From NCBI RefSeq assembly GCF_024611995.1, contig NZ_CP102509.1, positions 3,658,001 to 3,722,000 of the forward strand: a stretch of 64,000 nucleotides of DNA, written 5' to 3'. Made by a program: the position numbers and the translations under genes. The notes beneath the pieces were generated by a model. The model was not told the DNA's origin. It did no database searches and saw only the letters and a program-made list of their open reading frames with translations. The DNA comes from Streptomyces sp. NBC_00162. GTDB taxonomy: Bacteria > Actinomycetota > Actinomycetes > Streptomycetales > Streptomycetaceae. Shown here one piece after another: positions 9,206 to 17,395 of the stretch (position 1 is its first letter; every line of letters starts with the position of its first letter).

Positions 9206-9643
9206 ATGTCGCTCTACGCCGCGTACGCCGGCAACCTCGACCCGCGGCTGATGACGCGCCGCGCACCCCATTCGCCGCTGCGCGGCACGGGCTGGATCAA
9301 CGACTGGCGGCTGACCTTCGGCGGCGAGCAGATGGGCTGGGAGGGCGCGCTCGCCACGATCGTCGAAGCCCCGCGCCACCAGGTCTTCGTCGCCCTGTAC
9401 GACATCGCGCCGCTGGACGAGGACTCGATGGACCGCTGGGAGGGCGTCGGGCTCGACATCTACCGCCGGATGCGGGTGCGCGTGCACACGCTGGACGGCG
9501 AGGAGGCGGCCTGGGTGTACGTCCTCAACGGCTACGAGGGCGGCCTGCCCTCGGCGCGCTACCTGGGCGAGCTCGCCGACGCCGCCGAGTCCGCGGGCGC
9601 TCCGCACGACTACGTGATGGAACTGCGCAAGCGGCCCTGCTGA
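9206..9643 (+). CDS. Gamma-glutamylcyclotransferase-like protein
   Basis: This 145-residue protein has the GGCT/AIG2-like fold signature: YAAYAGNLD at residues 4-12 corresponds to the YGSN substrate loop. LFVALYDI-type core strands and an acidic EDSMDRWEGV helix follow. Family enzymes cyclise gamma-glutamyl amines or peptides to 5-oxoproline, but substrates vary widely and none can be assigned here. It is divergent from the quinone dehydrogenase gene and precedes pnp by about 150 bases. Confidence 0.8.
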   Translation: MSLYAAYAGNLDPRLMTRRAPHSPLRGTGWINDWRLTFGGEQMGWEGALATIVEAPRHQVFVALYDIAPLDEDSMDRWEGVGLDIYRRMRVRVHTLDGEEAAWVYVLNGYEGGLPSARYLGELADAAESAGAPHDYVMELRKRPC

Positions 9644-9762
9644 ACCCCGGCGCCGCGGGCGCCACGGTCGGCCCTGGAACCCCAGGAACCCCATGGGGGT
9701 ATGTCGGGGACATTTGGTCGGAAACGACAAAGCAACGATCCGAAGACCGTGAGCTGTGCCAT

Positions 9763-9774
9763 CTACGCGCGTAG
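9763..9774. promoter_or_regulatory. Palindromic operator upstream of pnp
   Basis: CTACGCGCGTAG is a perfect 12-bp palindrome. A likely -10 element, TACGCT (9787-9792), lies 7 bases before the GTG start of pnp, so the palindrome covers the expected -35 region. The same sequence or a close variant precedes deoC, add, deoA, the nucleoside ABC operon and bmp. Confidence 0.8.
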
Positions 9775-9799
9775 GCAATGAGCGGCTACGCTCTTCCGC

Positions 9800-10606
9800 G
9801 TGAACGCATCTGTTACCGACCCCTTCGCCGCAGCCGACGCCGCAGCCGCCCGCCTCCGCGAGCTGACCGGCGCGGAATCCCACGATGTCGCCCTCGTCAT
9901 GGGCTCCGGATGGGCCCCCGCCGCAGAGGCGCTCGGCGCCCCCGAGGCCGAGTTCCCGGTCACCGAGCTGCCCGGCTTCCCGCCCCCGGCCGTCGAGGGC
10001 CACGGCGGCAAGATCCGCTCGTACAAGATCGGCGACAAGCGCGCGCTGCTCTTCCTCGGCCGGACCCACTACTACGAGGGCCGCGGCGTCGCCGCCGTCG
10101 CCCACGGCGTGCGCACCGCGGTCGCCGCGGGCTGCAAGACCGTCGTCCTCACCAACGGCTGTGGCGGCCTGCGCGAGGGCATGAAGCCCGGCCAGCCGGT
10201 CCTGATCAGCGACCACCTCAACCTGACGGCCACCTCGCCGATCGTCGGCGCGAACTTCGTGGACCTCACCGACCTGTACTCGCCGCGTCTGCGCGCGATG
10301 TGCAAGGAGATCGACGAGACCCTCGAAGAGGGCGTCTACGTTCAGTTCCCCGGCCCGCACTACGAGACCCCGGCCGAGATCAACATGATCCGCGTCATGG
10401 GCGCCGACCTGGTCGGCATGTCCACCGTGCTGGAGGCCATCGCCGCCCGTGAGGCCGGCGCCGAGGTGCTGGGCATCTCCCTGGTCACCAACCTGGCGGC
10501 GGGCATCTCCGGCGAGCCGCTGAACCACGAAGAGGTGCTCCAGGCCGGCCGTGACTCGGCCGCGCGCATGGGCAAGCTGCTGACCCAGGTCCTCGCCCGC
10601 ATCTGA
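9800..10606 (+). CDS. pnp: Purine-nucleoside phosphorylase
   Basis: The 268-residue cytoplasmic enzyme phosphorolyses (deoxy)inosine and (deoxy)guanosine to the free base and (deoxy)ribose-1-phosphate. Trimeric-PNP motifs are present: MGSGWAPAA (phosphate loop), [26 protein letters not shown], and [12 protein letters not shown] with downstream [12 protein letters not shown] 9800 has no Shine-Dalgarno but sits 7 bases after a -10-like TACGCT, so the transcript may be leaderless. It is 35 bases from the mutase gene, forming an operon that makes and isomerises pentose-1-phosphate. Confidence 0.93.
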   Translation: MNASVTDPFAAADAAAARLRELTGAESHDVALVMGSGWAPAAEALGAPEAEFPVTELPGFPPPAVEGHGGKIRSYKIGDKRALLFLGRTHYYEGRGVAAVAHGVRTAVAAGCKTVVLTNGCGGLREGMKPGQPVLISDHLNLTATSPIVGANFVDLTDLYSPRLRAMCKEIDETLEEGVYVQFPGPHYETPAEINMIRVMGADLVGMSTVLEAIAAREAGAEVLGISLVTNLAAGISGEPLNHEEVLQAGRDSAARMGKLLTQVLARI

Positions 10607-10641
10607 GGCACCGGGCCCGTACGAGAGGTAAGGCGGAAGTA

Positions 10642-12288
10642 GTGCAGGAACAGGACGACCTGATCACCCGGGCGCAGGCCTGGCTGGCGGAGGACCCGGA
10701 CCCGGAGACGGCGGCCGAACTCGCCGCGCTCATCGAGGCGGGCGACACGGCGGAGCTCGCGGACCGCTTCGCCGGCACGCTCCAGTTCGGCACCGCCGGA
10801 CTGCGCGGCGAGCTGGGCGCGGGCCCGATGCGGATGAACCGCGGCGTGGTCATCCGGGCCGCGGCGGGCCTCGCGGCCTACCTGAAGGCCCAGGGCCACA
10901 CCGGCGGCCTGGTCGTCGTCGGCTACGACGCGCGCTACAAGTCGGCGGACTTCGCCCGCGACACCGCGGCCGTCATGACCGGCGCCGGACTGCGCGCGGC
11001 CGTCCTGCCCCGCCCGCTGCCGACGCCCGTCCTCGCGTACGCCATAAGGCACCTGGGCGCCGTCGCCGGCGTCGAGGTGACCGCGAGCCACAACCCTCCC
11101 CGGGACAACGGCTACAAGGTGTACCTCGGCGACGGCTCGCAGATCGTCTCCCCGGCGGACGCCGAGATCGCGGCGGAGATCGGCCGCATCGAGACGCTCG
11201 CCTCCGTACCCCGCCCGGCGGACGGCTGGCTGCAGCTCGACGAGGAGGTCCTGGAGGCCTACCTGGCGCGCACGGACGCGGTCCTGACCCCCGGGGGCCC
11301 CCGGGGCGTGCGGACCGTCTACACGGCCATGCACGGCGTCGGCAAGGACGTCGTCATGGCAGCCTTCGCCCGGCACGGCTTCCCGGAGCCGGTGCTCGTC
11401 GCCGAGCAGGCGGAGCCGGACCCGGCCTTCCCGACGGTGGCCTTCCCCAACCCGGAGGAGCCGGGCGCGATGGACCTGGCCTTCGCGAAGGCCGCCGAGG
11501 TCAACCCGGACATCGTGATCGCCAACGACCCGGACGCGGACCGCTGCGCGGTGGCCGTGCCCGCCGGGGACGGCTGGCGGATGCTGCGCGGCGACGAGGT
11601 CGGCGCGCTGCTGGCGGCCCACCTGGTCCACAAGGGCGCGCAGGGCGTCTTCGCGGAATCCATCGTCTCGTCCTCGCTCCTGGGCCGGATCGCGGAGGCG
11701 GCGGGCGTCGGCTACGAGGAGACCCTGACGGGCTTCAAGTGGATCGCCCGCGTACAGGGCCTGCGCTACGGCTACGAGGAGGCGCTCGGCTACTGCGTGG
11801 ACCCCGAGGGCGTCCGCGACAAGGACGGCGTCACGGCCGCCCTGCTGGTGGCGGAGCTGGCCTCGGAGCTCAAGGAGCAGGGCCGCACCCTGACCGACCT
11901 GCTGGACGACCTGGCGATGGCCCACGGCCTGCACGCCACCGACCAGTTGTCGGTCCGCGTCTCGGACCTGTCGGTCATCGCCTCGGCGATGGCCGCACTG
12001 CGGGCGGAGCCGCCGGTCTCGCTGGCGGGCCTGCAGGTCACCTCGGCGGAGGACCTGACCAAGGGCACGGAGTCCCTCCCGCCCACGGACGGCCTGCGGT
12101 ACTACCTGGACGGCGCCTACAAGGCCCGGGTGATCGTCCGCCCGTCGGGCACGGAGCCCAAGCTGAAGTGCTACCTGGAGGTCGTGGTCCCGGTGGCCGA
12201 GGCCTCCGACCTGGCCCCGGCCCGCGCGCGCGGCCAGGAGATCCTGGACGCGATCAAGAAGGACCTCGCGGCTGCGGCCGGCATCTAG
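10642..12288 (+). CDS. Phosphosugar mutase (phosphoglucomutase/phosphopentomutase family)
   Basis: This 548-residue alpha-D-phosphohexomutase has all four family loops: the phosphoserine loop TASHNPP (residues about 150-156), the metal loop NDPDADRCAV, the sugar loop EEALGYCVDP and the phosphate-binding loop RPSGTEPKLK. In this operon behind pnp the natural role is probably ribose-1-P/deoxyribose-1-P to the 5-phosphate (phosphopentomutase), feeding deoC and the pentose phosphate pathway. That specificity is inferred from context, and glucose or mannose phosphates are not excluded. Start GTG 10642 follows GGCGGAAG. Confidence 0.88.
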   Translation: MQEQDDLITRAQAWLAEDPDPETAAELAALIEAGDTAELADRFAGTLQFGTAGLRGELGAGPMRMNRGVVIRAAAGLAAYLKAQGHTGGLVVVGYDARYKSADFARDTAAVMTGAGLRAAVLPRPLPTPVLAYAIRHLGAVAGVEVTASHNPPRDNGYKVYLGDGSQIVSPADAEIAAEIGRIETLASVPRPADGWLQLDEEVLEAYLARTDAVLTPGGPRGVRTVYTAMHGVGKDVVMAAFARHGFPEPVLVAEQAEPDPAFPTVAFPNPEEPGAMDLAFAKAAEVNPDIVIANDPDADRCAVAVPAGDGWRMLRGDEVGALLAAHLVHKGAQGVFAESIVSSSLLGRIAEAAGVGYEETLTGFKWIARVQGLRYGYEEALGYCVDPEGVRDKDGVTAALLVAELASELKEQGRTLTDLLDDLAMAHGLHATDQLSVRVSDLSVIASAMAALRAEPPVSLAGLQVTSAEDLTKGTESLPPTDGLRYYLDGAYKARVIVRPSGTEPKLKCYLEVVVPVAEASDLAPARARGQEILDAIKKDLAAAAGI

Positions 12289-12304
12289 CCCGCCCCACCA
12301 GTTC

Positions 12305-12342
12305 GACGGCCCCCCGAGCCCCGTCCGGCCCGGGGGGCCGTC
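12305..12342. terminator. Hairpin terminator after the pnp-mutase operon
   Basis: A perfect 12-bp GC stem (12305-12316 with 12331-12342) lies 17 bases after the mutase stop, between convergent genes. No U-run follows, which is common for Streptomyces terminators. Confidence 0.7.
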
Positions 12343-12410
12343 GCCGTCCCGGGGCCGTTGCGCAGCGAAAGATGAACCCGGCGCGGCATCGTTCCGGCGG
12401 ACGGAGTCCG

Positions 12411-13049
12411 TCAGGAAGGTGTGGCGGTCGGGCGGACGATCTCGCCCAGGGTCGGGATCGACTCCGGGCGGGAGCGGACCGTGTCCGTGCACTCCCACGC
12501 CCGCGGCGGATCCGCGTCCGGCCCGCCCAGAACCACCGGTCCCGGACCCGCCGACACCGCTTCACTGCCCGCCAGCGTGCACACGATCTGCGACAGGGCC
12601 ACCGGCGGCAGGTCCTCCGGCTTACGGCTCAGCCGCACCGTGCCCGCCGGATCCGACGGCCTCGGCGCTCCCGCCGTGAGTCCCGCGGGCACCCCGGTGG
12701 TGAACCCGGCGTCCCGCTCCTCCCCGGACGGCGTCTTCTCCAGTGCCTCCAGCAGCGCCTGCACGACCAGTGCCACGGGGTCCCGCAGCGGCCTCTTCTC
12801 CGGTACCGGCACCACCCGTTCCACGCCCACCAGCTGCGATCCGCAGACCAGCTCCACCGTGGCCCGGAAGCCCTGCACGCCGCCCTGCCCGCTGGGCTGC
12901 GCCGGGGTGTCGCAGGACACCCGCGAGGGCGCCGCGCCCACGTCCACCGGCACGGTCGTCGCCCTGATCCCGCATCCGGACAGTGCCGACAGGGCCAGCA
13001 CCGCCAAGCCCACCGCCAGCGCCCTGCGCGTCCTACGCGTCCTGGTCAC
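12411..13049 (-). CDS. Lipoprotein encoded with the AfsQ1/AfsQ2 system
   Basis: This is a 212-residue secreted lipoprotein. The signal peptide is rich in Arg followed by a hydrophobic core and lipobox LSALSGC (Cys about residue 26). The mature part resembles the GerMN-type lipoproteins found with Streptomyces two-component systems (VCGSQLVGVERVVPVP, LVVQALLEAL), but I am unsure of the domain. The gene overlaps the 3' end of afsQ2 by 17 bases, so they are translationally coupled. A role in envelope signal input to the AfsQ2 sensor is plausible by position only. Confidence 0.8.
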   Translation of the reverse strand: MTRTRRTRRALAVGLAVLALSALSGCGIRATTVPVDVGAAPSRVSCDTPAQPSGQGGVQGFRATVELVCGSQLVGVERVVPVPEKRPLRDPVALVVQALLEALEKTPSGEERDAGFTTGVPAGLTAGAPRPSDPAGTVRLSRKPEDLPPVALSQIVCTLAGSEAVSAGPGPVVLGGPDADPPRAWECTDTVRSRPESIPTLGEIVRPTATPS

Positions 13050-14517
13050 CCGCGATCACCTTCCCCACGTCCACCGGCAGCCGCAGCGTGAACAGCGCGC
13101 CGCCCTCCGGCCCGTTGGCGGCGGTGATGTCACCGCCGTGGATGTGCGCGTTCTCCATGGCGATCGACAGGCCCAGCCCGCTCCCGTCCGACTTCGGCCG
13201 CGAGGCACTCGCCTTGTAGAACCGGTCGAAGACGTGCGGCAGGACGTCCTCCGGGATGCCCGGCCCGTTGTCCTGCACCGCGATCACCAGCCACTCCCCC
13301 TCCACGAGCACCTTCACGCGCACCGGCGAGCCGCCGTGCTTGAGGGCGTTGCCGATCAGGTTGGCCAGGATCACGTCGAGGCGGCGCGGGTCGAGCCGCG
13401 CCACGATGCCCCGCTCGGCGTCGAGTTCGACCGCGTCCAGCCAGGCCCGCGCGTCGATGCACGCCGTGACCTGGTCGGCGACGTTCACGTCGTCCAGCAC
13501 CAGCCGGGCCGTTCCCGCGTCGAAGCGGGTGACCTCCATCAGGTTCTCCACCAGGTCGTTGAGGCGCCGCGTCTCGCTGACGACGAGCGCCACCGCCGGT
13601 GCGATCATCGGATCGAGGTCGTCGACCTCCTCCTCCAGCACCTCGGCGACCGCCGTCAACGCCGTCAGCGGCGTGCGCAGTTCGTGCGACATGTCCGCGA
13701 CGAAGCGCCGGCTCGACTCCTCCCGCGCGCTCATGTCGGCGACCTTCTTCTCCAGCGCCTCCGCCGTCTTGTTGAAGGTGTGCGCCAGATCCGCGAGTTC
13801 GTCCGTCCCCGACACGTCCAGCCGGTGGTCGAGTTCGCCCTCGCCGAGCCGCCGCGCCGCGTCGCCCAGCCGCTGCACGGGCTTGAGCACCGTACGGGCC
13901 GCAGCCTGCGCCAGCAGCGCGGAGCCGAGCAGCGCCAGGCCCGTCGCGATCGTCAGCGACCAGGCCAGCGCGTTCAGGTCGTCCCGCTCCTGCGCGAGCG
14001 ACTTGTACATGTAGCCGGTGAGCCCGCCGCCCACGATCCGCGTCCCGCCGACCAGGTACGGATTGCCGCCGGGCTTCGTCCGCTGCCAGTACATGTGGTA
14101 CTCGGAGTCGTTCGCCGCCGTCATCTTCTGCCGGTCGTCGACCGCGTCCCGCAGGGACTTCGGTACGTCGCCCAGCCCGAAGGCGTCGGGCCCCGCCGCC
14201 CCGGACACCAGGCCGTCCTTGCCCTCCTGCACCAGCAGCACGCTGTAGCCGGGGCTGCTGCCCGCCATCAGTTCCGCGGTGCGCTGGATCTCCTGCGCCG
14301 TCGGGTCGGCGGGCAGCGCCGCGGCCCGGTTCTGCATCTCCTGCCGGAAGTCGCCGAGGGCCGCGTCCTGGGTACGGGTGAGGACCGCCTCCCGGTTGAG
14401 CCAGTACGCGATCCCCGAAGCGGAGACCGCGGCCGTCAGCGCGACCAGCGCGAACACCACGAGGAGCCGCAGCCGCAGGCTGGTCCAGCGCCGGCCCGCG
14501 AACAGAGCTCTGATCAC
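13033..14517 (-). CDS. afsQ2: Sensor histidine kinase AfsQ2
   Basis: The 494-residue membrane kinase pairs with AfsQ1. One transmembrane helix lies at about 17-38 and a second around 195-215, with an extracytoplasmic sensor between them. A HAMP domain and the H-box MSHELRTPLTAL (phosphoacceptor His) follow, then N-box LIGNALKHGG, G-boxes DNGPGIPED and GSGLGLSIA. It starts with GTG overlapping the afsQ1 stop by four bases. In S. coelicolor AfsQ1/Q2 controls antibiotic production and nitrogen-related genes; identification rests on the neighbouring AfsQ1 and sigQ. Confidence 0.9.
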   Translation of the reverse strand: MIRALFAGRRWTSLRLRLLVVFALVALTAAVSASGIAYWLNREAVLTRTQDAALGDFRQEMQNRAAALPADPTAQEIQRTAELMAGSSPGYSVLLVQEGKDGLVSGAAGPDAFGLGDVPKSLRDAVDDRQKMTAANDSEYHMYWQRTKPGGNPYLVGGTRIVGGGLTGYMYKSLAQERDDLNALAWSLTIATGLALLGSALLAQAAARTVLKPVQRLGDAARRLGEGELDHRLDVSGTDELADLAHTFNKTAEALEKKVADMSAREESSRRFVADMSHELRTPLTALTAVAEVLEEEVDDLDPMIAPAVALVVSETRRLNDLVENLMEVTRFDAGTARLVLDDVNVADQVTACIDARAWLDAVELDAERGIVARLDPRRLDVILANLIGNALKHGGSPVRVKVLVEGEWLVIAVQDNGPGIPEDVLPHVFDRFYKASASRPKSDGSGLGLSIAMENAHIHGGDITAANGPEGGALFTLRLPVDVGKVIAGDQDA

Positions 14518-15191
14518 TGCGGGGAGTCCAGCCGGTAGCCGACGCCCCGGACCGTACGGATCAGGGTCGGGGAGGACGGCACTTCCTCCACCTTGGCGCG
14601 CAGCCGCTGCACACAGGCGTCCACGAGCCGCGAGTCACCCAGGTAGTCGTGCTCCCAGACCAGGCGGAGCAACTGCTGGCGGGAGAGCGCCTGTCCGGGA
14701 CGGCGGCTCAGCTCCAGCAGCAGCCGCAGCTCGGTCGGGGTGAGCTGGAGGTCCTCGCCGTTCTTCGTCACCGTCATGGCGGCGCGGTCGATGACCAGGG
14801 AGCCGAAGCTCGCCGAGTCGCTGGACTCGCGTTCGCCGCGGCGCAGCACGGCCCGGATGCGGGCGTCGAGGACCCGCCCCTGGACAGGCTTGACCACGTA
14901 GTCGTCGGCACCGGACTCCAGGCCGACGACCACGTCGATGTCGTCGCTGCGCGCGGTGAGCAGGATGATCGGCAGCTGGTCGGTGCGGCGGATCCGCCGG
15001 CACACCTCGAAGCCGTCGATCCCGGGCAGCATCACGTCCAGCACGATCAGATCCGGCCGCTGCTCGCGCAGCAGTTTCAGGCCGTCCTCGCCCGTCGCCG
15101 CGGTGGCCACACGGTGGCCCTGGCGAGACAGGGAGAGTTCGAGGGCCGTGCGGATGGCGTCGTCGTCCTCGATCAGCAACAGGAAAGGCAC
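14514..15191 (-). CDS. afsQ1: Response regulator AfsQ1
   Basis: This OmpR-type regulator has 225 residues from GTG 15191 (MPFLLLIEDDDAIRTALE). The phosphoacceptor is Asp52 in VLDVMLPG, the switch residues are T in ILLTARS and K in VVKPVQG, and a winged-helix DNA-binding domain forms the C-terminal half (LTPTELRLLLEL ... VRGVGYRLD). The start is preferred over 15209 because it gives the length I recall for AfsQ1. An AfsQ1-type binding site lies in the divergent promoter shared with sigQ. Confidence 0.92.
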   Translation of the reverse strand: MPFLLLIEDDDAIRTALELSLSRQGHRVATAATGEDGLKLLREQRPDLIVLDVMLPGIDGFEVCRRIRRTDQLPIILLTARSDDIDVVVGLESGADDYVVKPVQGRVLDARIRAVLRRGERESSDSASFGSLVIDRAAMTVTKNGEDLQLTPTELRLLLELSRRPGQALSRQQLLRLVWEHDYLGDSRLVDACVQRLRAKVEEVPSSPTLIRTVRGVGYRLDSPQ

Positions 15192-15271
15192 GGGGTCATT
15201 CTGTCCCATCGGCAGTCGGGAGTTCGACCGGCGGGGGCACGCGATCTCGCCGGGCCCCGGCGGAGGTGGCT

Positions 15272-15287
15272 GTGACAGGCCTGTGAC
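15272..15287. promoter_or_regulatory. AfsQ1 binding site between afsQ1 and sigQ
   Basis: GTGAC-AGGCCT-GTGAC matches exactly the GTnAC-N6-GTnAC direct repeat reported for S. coelicolor AfsQ1. It lies 98 bases upstream of the sigQ start and 80 bases from the afsQ1 start, as expected for activation of sigQ. Confidence 0.8.
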
Positions 15288-15384
15288 AGTCGACGGACAC
15301 CCCGGTTAAGTCGGCCGGGCAGGCTTCTACCAACACCGAAGCACAGCAACGGACCGAAGCAGACTCCACGACGGGGGGCGCGAG

Positions 15385-16080
15385 ATGAACACGCTGCACA
15401 GCACCACCACCAGCGCGGTTGTCACGCGGCTGCACGATGTGAACCGCCGGGCGGGTGTCCGTACGGTTGCGGTCGCCCGCCCCCGGCCTTCACATGTCGT
15501 AGCCATTGACGCGAAGCAGTACCAGGCGGTTCCCGCACAGCACACCCCGTCCTCCACGTCCGAGGCGGAGTTCACGGCGTACGTCCAGGAGCGCCGGGCC
15601 GCCCTGTACGCGACGGCCTTCCACCTCACCGGCGACCGCCACGAGGCCGAGGACCTGCTGCAGAGCGCGCTGTTCTCCACGTACCGCGCCTGGGACCGGA
15701 TCACCGACAAGGCGGCCGTGGGCGGGTACCTGCGCCGCACGATGACGAACCTGCACATCAGTGCGTGGCGCCGGCGGAAGCTGAACGAGTACCCGACGGA
15801 GGAGCTGCCGGAGACGGCCTCCGACACGGACGCGATGCGCGGTACGGAGCTGCGCGCGGTGCTGTGGCAGGCGCTGACCCGGATCCCGGAGCCGCAGCGC
15901 ACGATGCTGGTGCTGCGGTACTACGAGGGCCGCACGGACCCGGAGATCGCCGAGATCCTGGGGATCAGCGTCGGCACGGTGAAGTCGAGCATCTGGCGCT
16001 CGCTGCGGCGCCTGCGCGAGGACGAGGCGCTGAGCTTCGGCCGCGACGAGGCGGAGTCCTTCGAGGAGCTCGTCGCGTAA
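15385..16080 (+). CDS. sigQ: ECF sigma factor SigQ
   Basis: The 231-residue sigma factor has an atypical N-terminal extension of about 60 residues. Region 2 (TAFHLTGDRHEAEDLLQSAL ... TMTNLHISAWRR) and region 4 (RTDPEIAEILGISVGTVKSS) follow. It is divergent from afsQ1/afsQ2 and has an AfsQ1 box in its promoter. In S. coelicolor sigQ is an AfsQ1 target that counteracts AfsQ1 in antibiotic control, and the same circuit is inferred here. Start ATG 15385 follows a G-rich ribosome binding site. Confidence 0.9.
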   Translation: MNTLHSTTTSAVVTRLHDVNRRAGVRTVAVARPRPSHVVAIDAKQYQAVPAQHTPSSTSEAEFTAYVQERRAALYATAFHLTGDRHEAEDLLQSALFSTYRAWDRITDKAAVGGYLRRTMTNLHISAWRRRKLNEYPTEELPETASDTDAMRGTELRAVLWQALTRIPEPQRTMLVLRYYEGRTDPEIAEILGISVGTVKSSIWRSLRRLREDEALSFGRDEAESFEELVA

Positions 16081-16150
16081 GTCGCATAACAAGAGCCATC
16101 GGGCCAGGGGGCCCGTCCTACGGGGGTGGGACGGGGGCCGCGGGGGGAAG

Positions 16151-16193
16151 AGGCGGGATCAAGCGGACGGGGGTCCGCCTGATCCCGCCTTTT
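16151..16193 (+). terminator. Intrinsic terminator after sigQ
   Basis: An 11-bp stem (16151-16161 with 16180-16190) extends inward with GCGGAC/GTCCGC (16163-16168, 16173-16178) and is followed by TTTT ending at 16193. It separates sigQ from the convergent uridine kinase gene. Confidence 0.8.
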
Positions 16194-16214
16194 CACGTCC
16201 GCGGGTCGATACGC

Positions 16215-16850
16215 CTAGGCCGGGGTCACTGCCGCGCGGTGGCGGCCCGCCGCGGCGGCCGCCAGGCGGCCGAGGGCCTCGTCGCGGCCACAGGCGTGTG
16301 CCCCGAGGGCGGTGTGCCGGGCCACGATGCCCCGCTCGGCCCGCATCAGCCGGTACCCCCTGCGCAGCAGGAACAGCACCGACTTGCGGCCCTCGCGCAG
16401 ATCGCGCACCAGCCGGCGCCGGAACGTCGTCGAGGGGCGGCCCCGCAGGCAGATGGCATCGGCGAGCAGCCCCAGCTCCTGGCACCGGGCGACGATGTCG
16501 GCCGCGAAGATGCCCTCCGCGATGAACAGCGGCGTCCGGGAGATGTCCAGCGCCTCCGTCCCGGTCCGGGAGGACGTCGCGATGTCGTAGACGGGGACCT
16601 CCGTACGGCCCGCCGCGCACAGCTCCTCGATCGCCGCGACAGCGGTGTCCGCGTCCCAGGACAGCGGAGAGTCCCAGTCGATGTCCGAGCTCCCCTCGAC
16701 CAGCGGAAGGGTCGGGTCGTCCCCCTCCTTGTAGAAGTCGTCCAGGCGCAGCACGGGCAGGCCCGAGCGGGCCGCCAGCGAGGACTTGCCGGACCCCGAG
16801 GGCCCGGTCAGCAGCACGACGCGCGTAGGCAGGGGAGAAGAACAGCTCAC
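16215..16850 (-). CDS. Uridine kinase-like P-loop kinase
   Basis: This protein of about 211 residues has a Walker A loop GPSGSGKSSLA close to the N-terminus, then LRLDDFYKEGDDPT, typical of uridine kinases (ATP-dependent phosphorylation of uridine/cytidine to UMP/CMP). VPVYDIATSSRTG and FIAEGIFAADIV follow. GTG 16850 is chosen; 16919 adds a non-conserved N-terminus, and a start even nearer the P-loop is possible. A one-mismatch copy of the nucleoside-regulon palindrome lies inside the gene at 16817-16828. Salvage of pyrimidine nucleosides fits the other genes in the window. Confidence 0.78.
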   Translation of the reverse strand: MSCSSPLPTRVVLLTGPSGSGKSSLAARSGLPVLRLDDFYKEGDDPTLPLVEGSSDIDWDSPLSWDADTAVAAIEELCAAGRTEVPVYDIATSSRTGTEALDISRTPLFIAEGIFAADIVARCQELGLLADAICLRGRPSTTFRRRLVRDLREGRKSVLFLLRRGYRLMRAERGIVARHTALGAHACGRDEALGRLAAAAAGRHRAAVTPA

Positions 16851-16971
16851 GGGACACCAGTCTGAACCATTAACCCCTGTAGGGGATCCCTCCGGTGGCC
16901 GGTTGGTATCCAGGATCACACGTCAACTACGCTGCGTGCGCACGCGACTACGACCACAGGCGGGAACCCCC

Positions 16972-17316
16972 ATGGCACGTCACGCAGCTTCACACACCTC
17001 CACGCTGCGCTCCGCAGGCCTCACCCTCTCGATGGCCGGCGCCGCGCTGGCGATGGCCGCGGGCGGTGCCCAGGCCGGCGAGCTCGATGTCCCGGCGGCG
17101 CTGGCCGGGGTCACCGACCCGATCGCGAACCTCAAGGTGAACCCGCTGGCCCACACCGGCGTGGACCCGCTGGACAACGGGATCGCCACCAAGGTCGCGG
17201 ACTTCCCGGCCGTCGGCACCGGCATGGTCACCGGCGTCCTGACCCAGGGGCCCTCCGTCGGCGAGCTGCCCACCGCCGCCGTCACCTCGCTGCTCGGGCC
17301 GGTCCTGCCGAAGTAG
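16972..17316 (+). CDS. Small secreted protein, unknown function
   Basis: This 114-residue protein has an N-terminal signal peptide (MARHAASHTSTLRSAGLTLS then Ala-rich core, cleavage near AQA-GE at about 36). The mature part is hydrophobic, rich in Gly/Val/Leu/Pro, and ends PTAAVTSLLGPVLPK. A very similar ending (PTAAVTGLLGPVTGAL) occurs in the small secreted protein at 24910-25161, so the two look like distant paralogues. ATG 16972 begins the signal peptide. No enzymatic motif is visible. Confidence 0.75.
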   Translation: MARHAASHTSTLRSAGLTLSMAGAALAMAAGGAQAGELDVPAALAGVTDPIANLKVNPLAHTGVDPLDNGIATKVADFPAVGTGMVTGVLTQGPSVGELPTAAVTSLLGPVLPK

Positions 17317-17333
17317 CCGGTCCTGCCGAAGCA
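17298..17333. repeat. 18-bp tandem duplication spanning a stop codon
   Basis: GCCGGTCCTGCCGAAGTA (17298-17315) is followed directly by GCCGGTCCTGCCGAAGCA (17316-17333), identical at 17 of 18 positions. The TAG stop of the secreted-protein gene lies across the junction. Confidence 0.85.
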
Positions 17334-17345
17334 GGGGTACGCGAA

Positions 17346-17379
17346 GGCCCCGGCAGCACGGGGGTGGGCTGCCGGGGCC
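17346..17379. terminator. GC hairpin between the secreted-protein gene and the ALDH operon
   Basis: A perfect 12-bp stem, GGCCCCGGCAGC with GCTGCCGGGGCC (17346-17357, 17368-17379), lies between convergent genes. No U-run follows, so termination is probable but not certain. Confidence 0.6.
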
Positions 17380-17395
17380 GGTTCGCGGGGGCCTT

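Noticed and set aside
10360..12498. 712-residue minus-strand frame across pnp and the mutase gene
   Set aside because: It crosses two real genes and a terminator, and has no recognisable domain.
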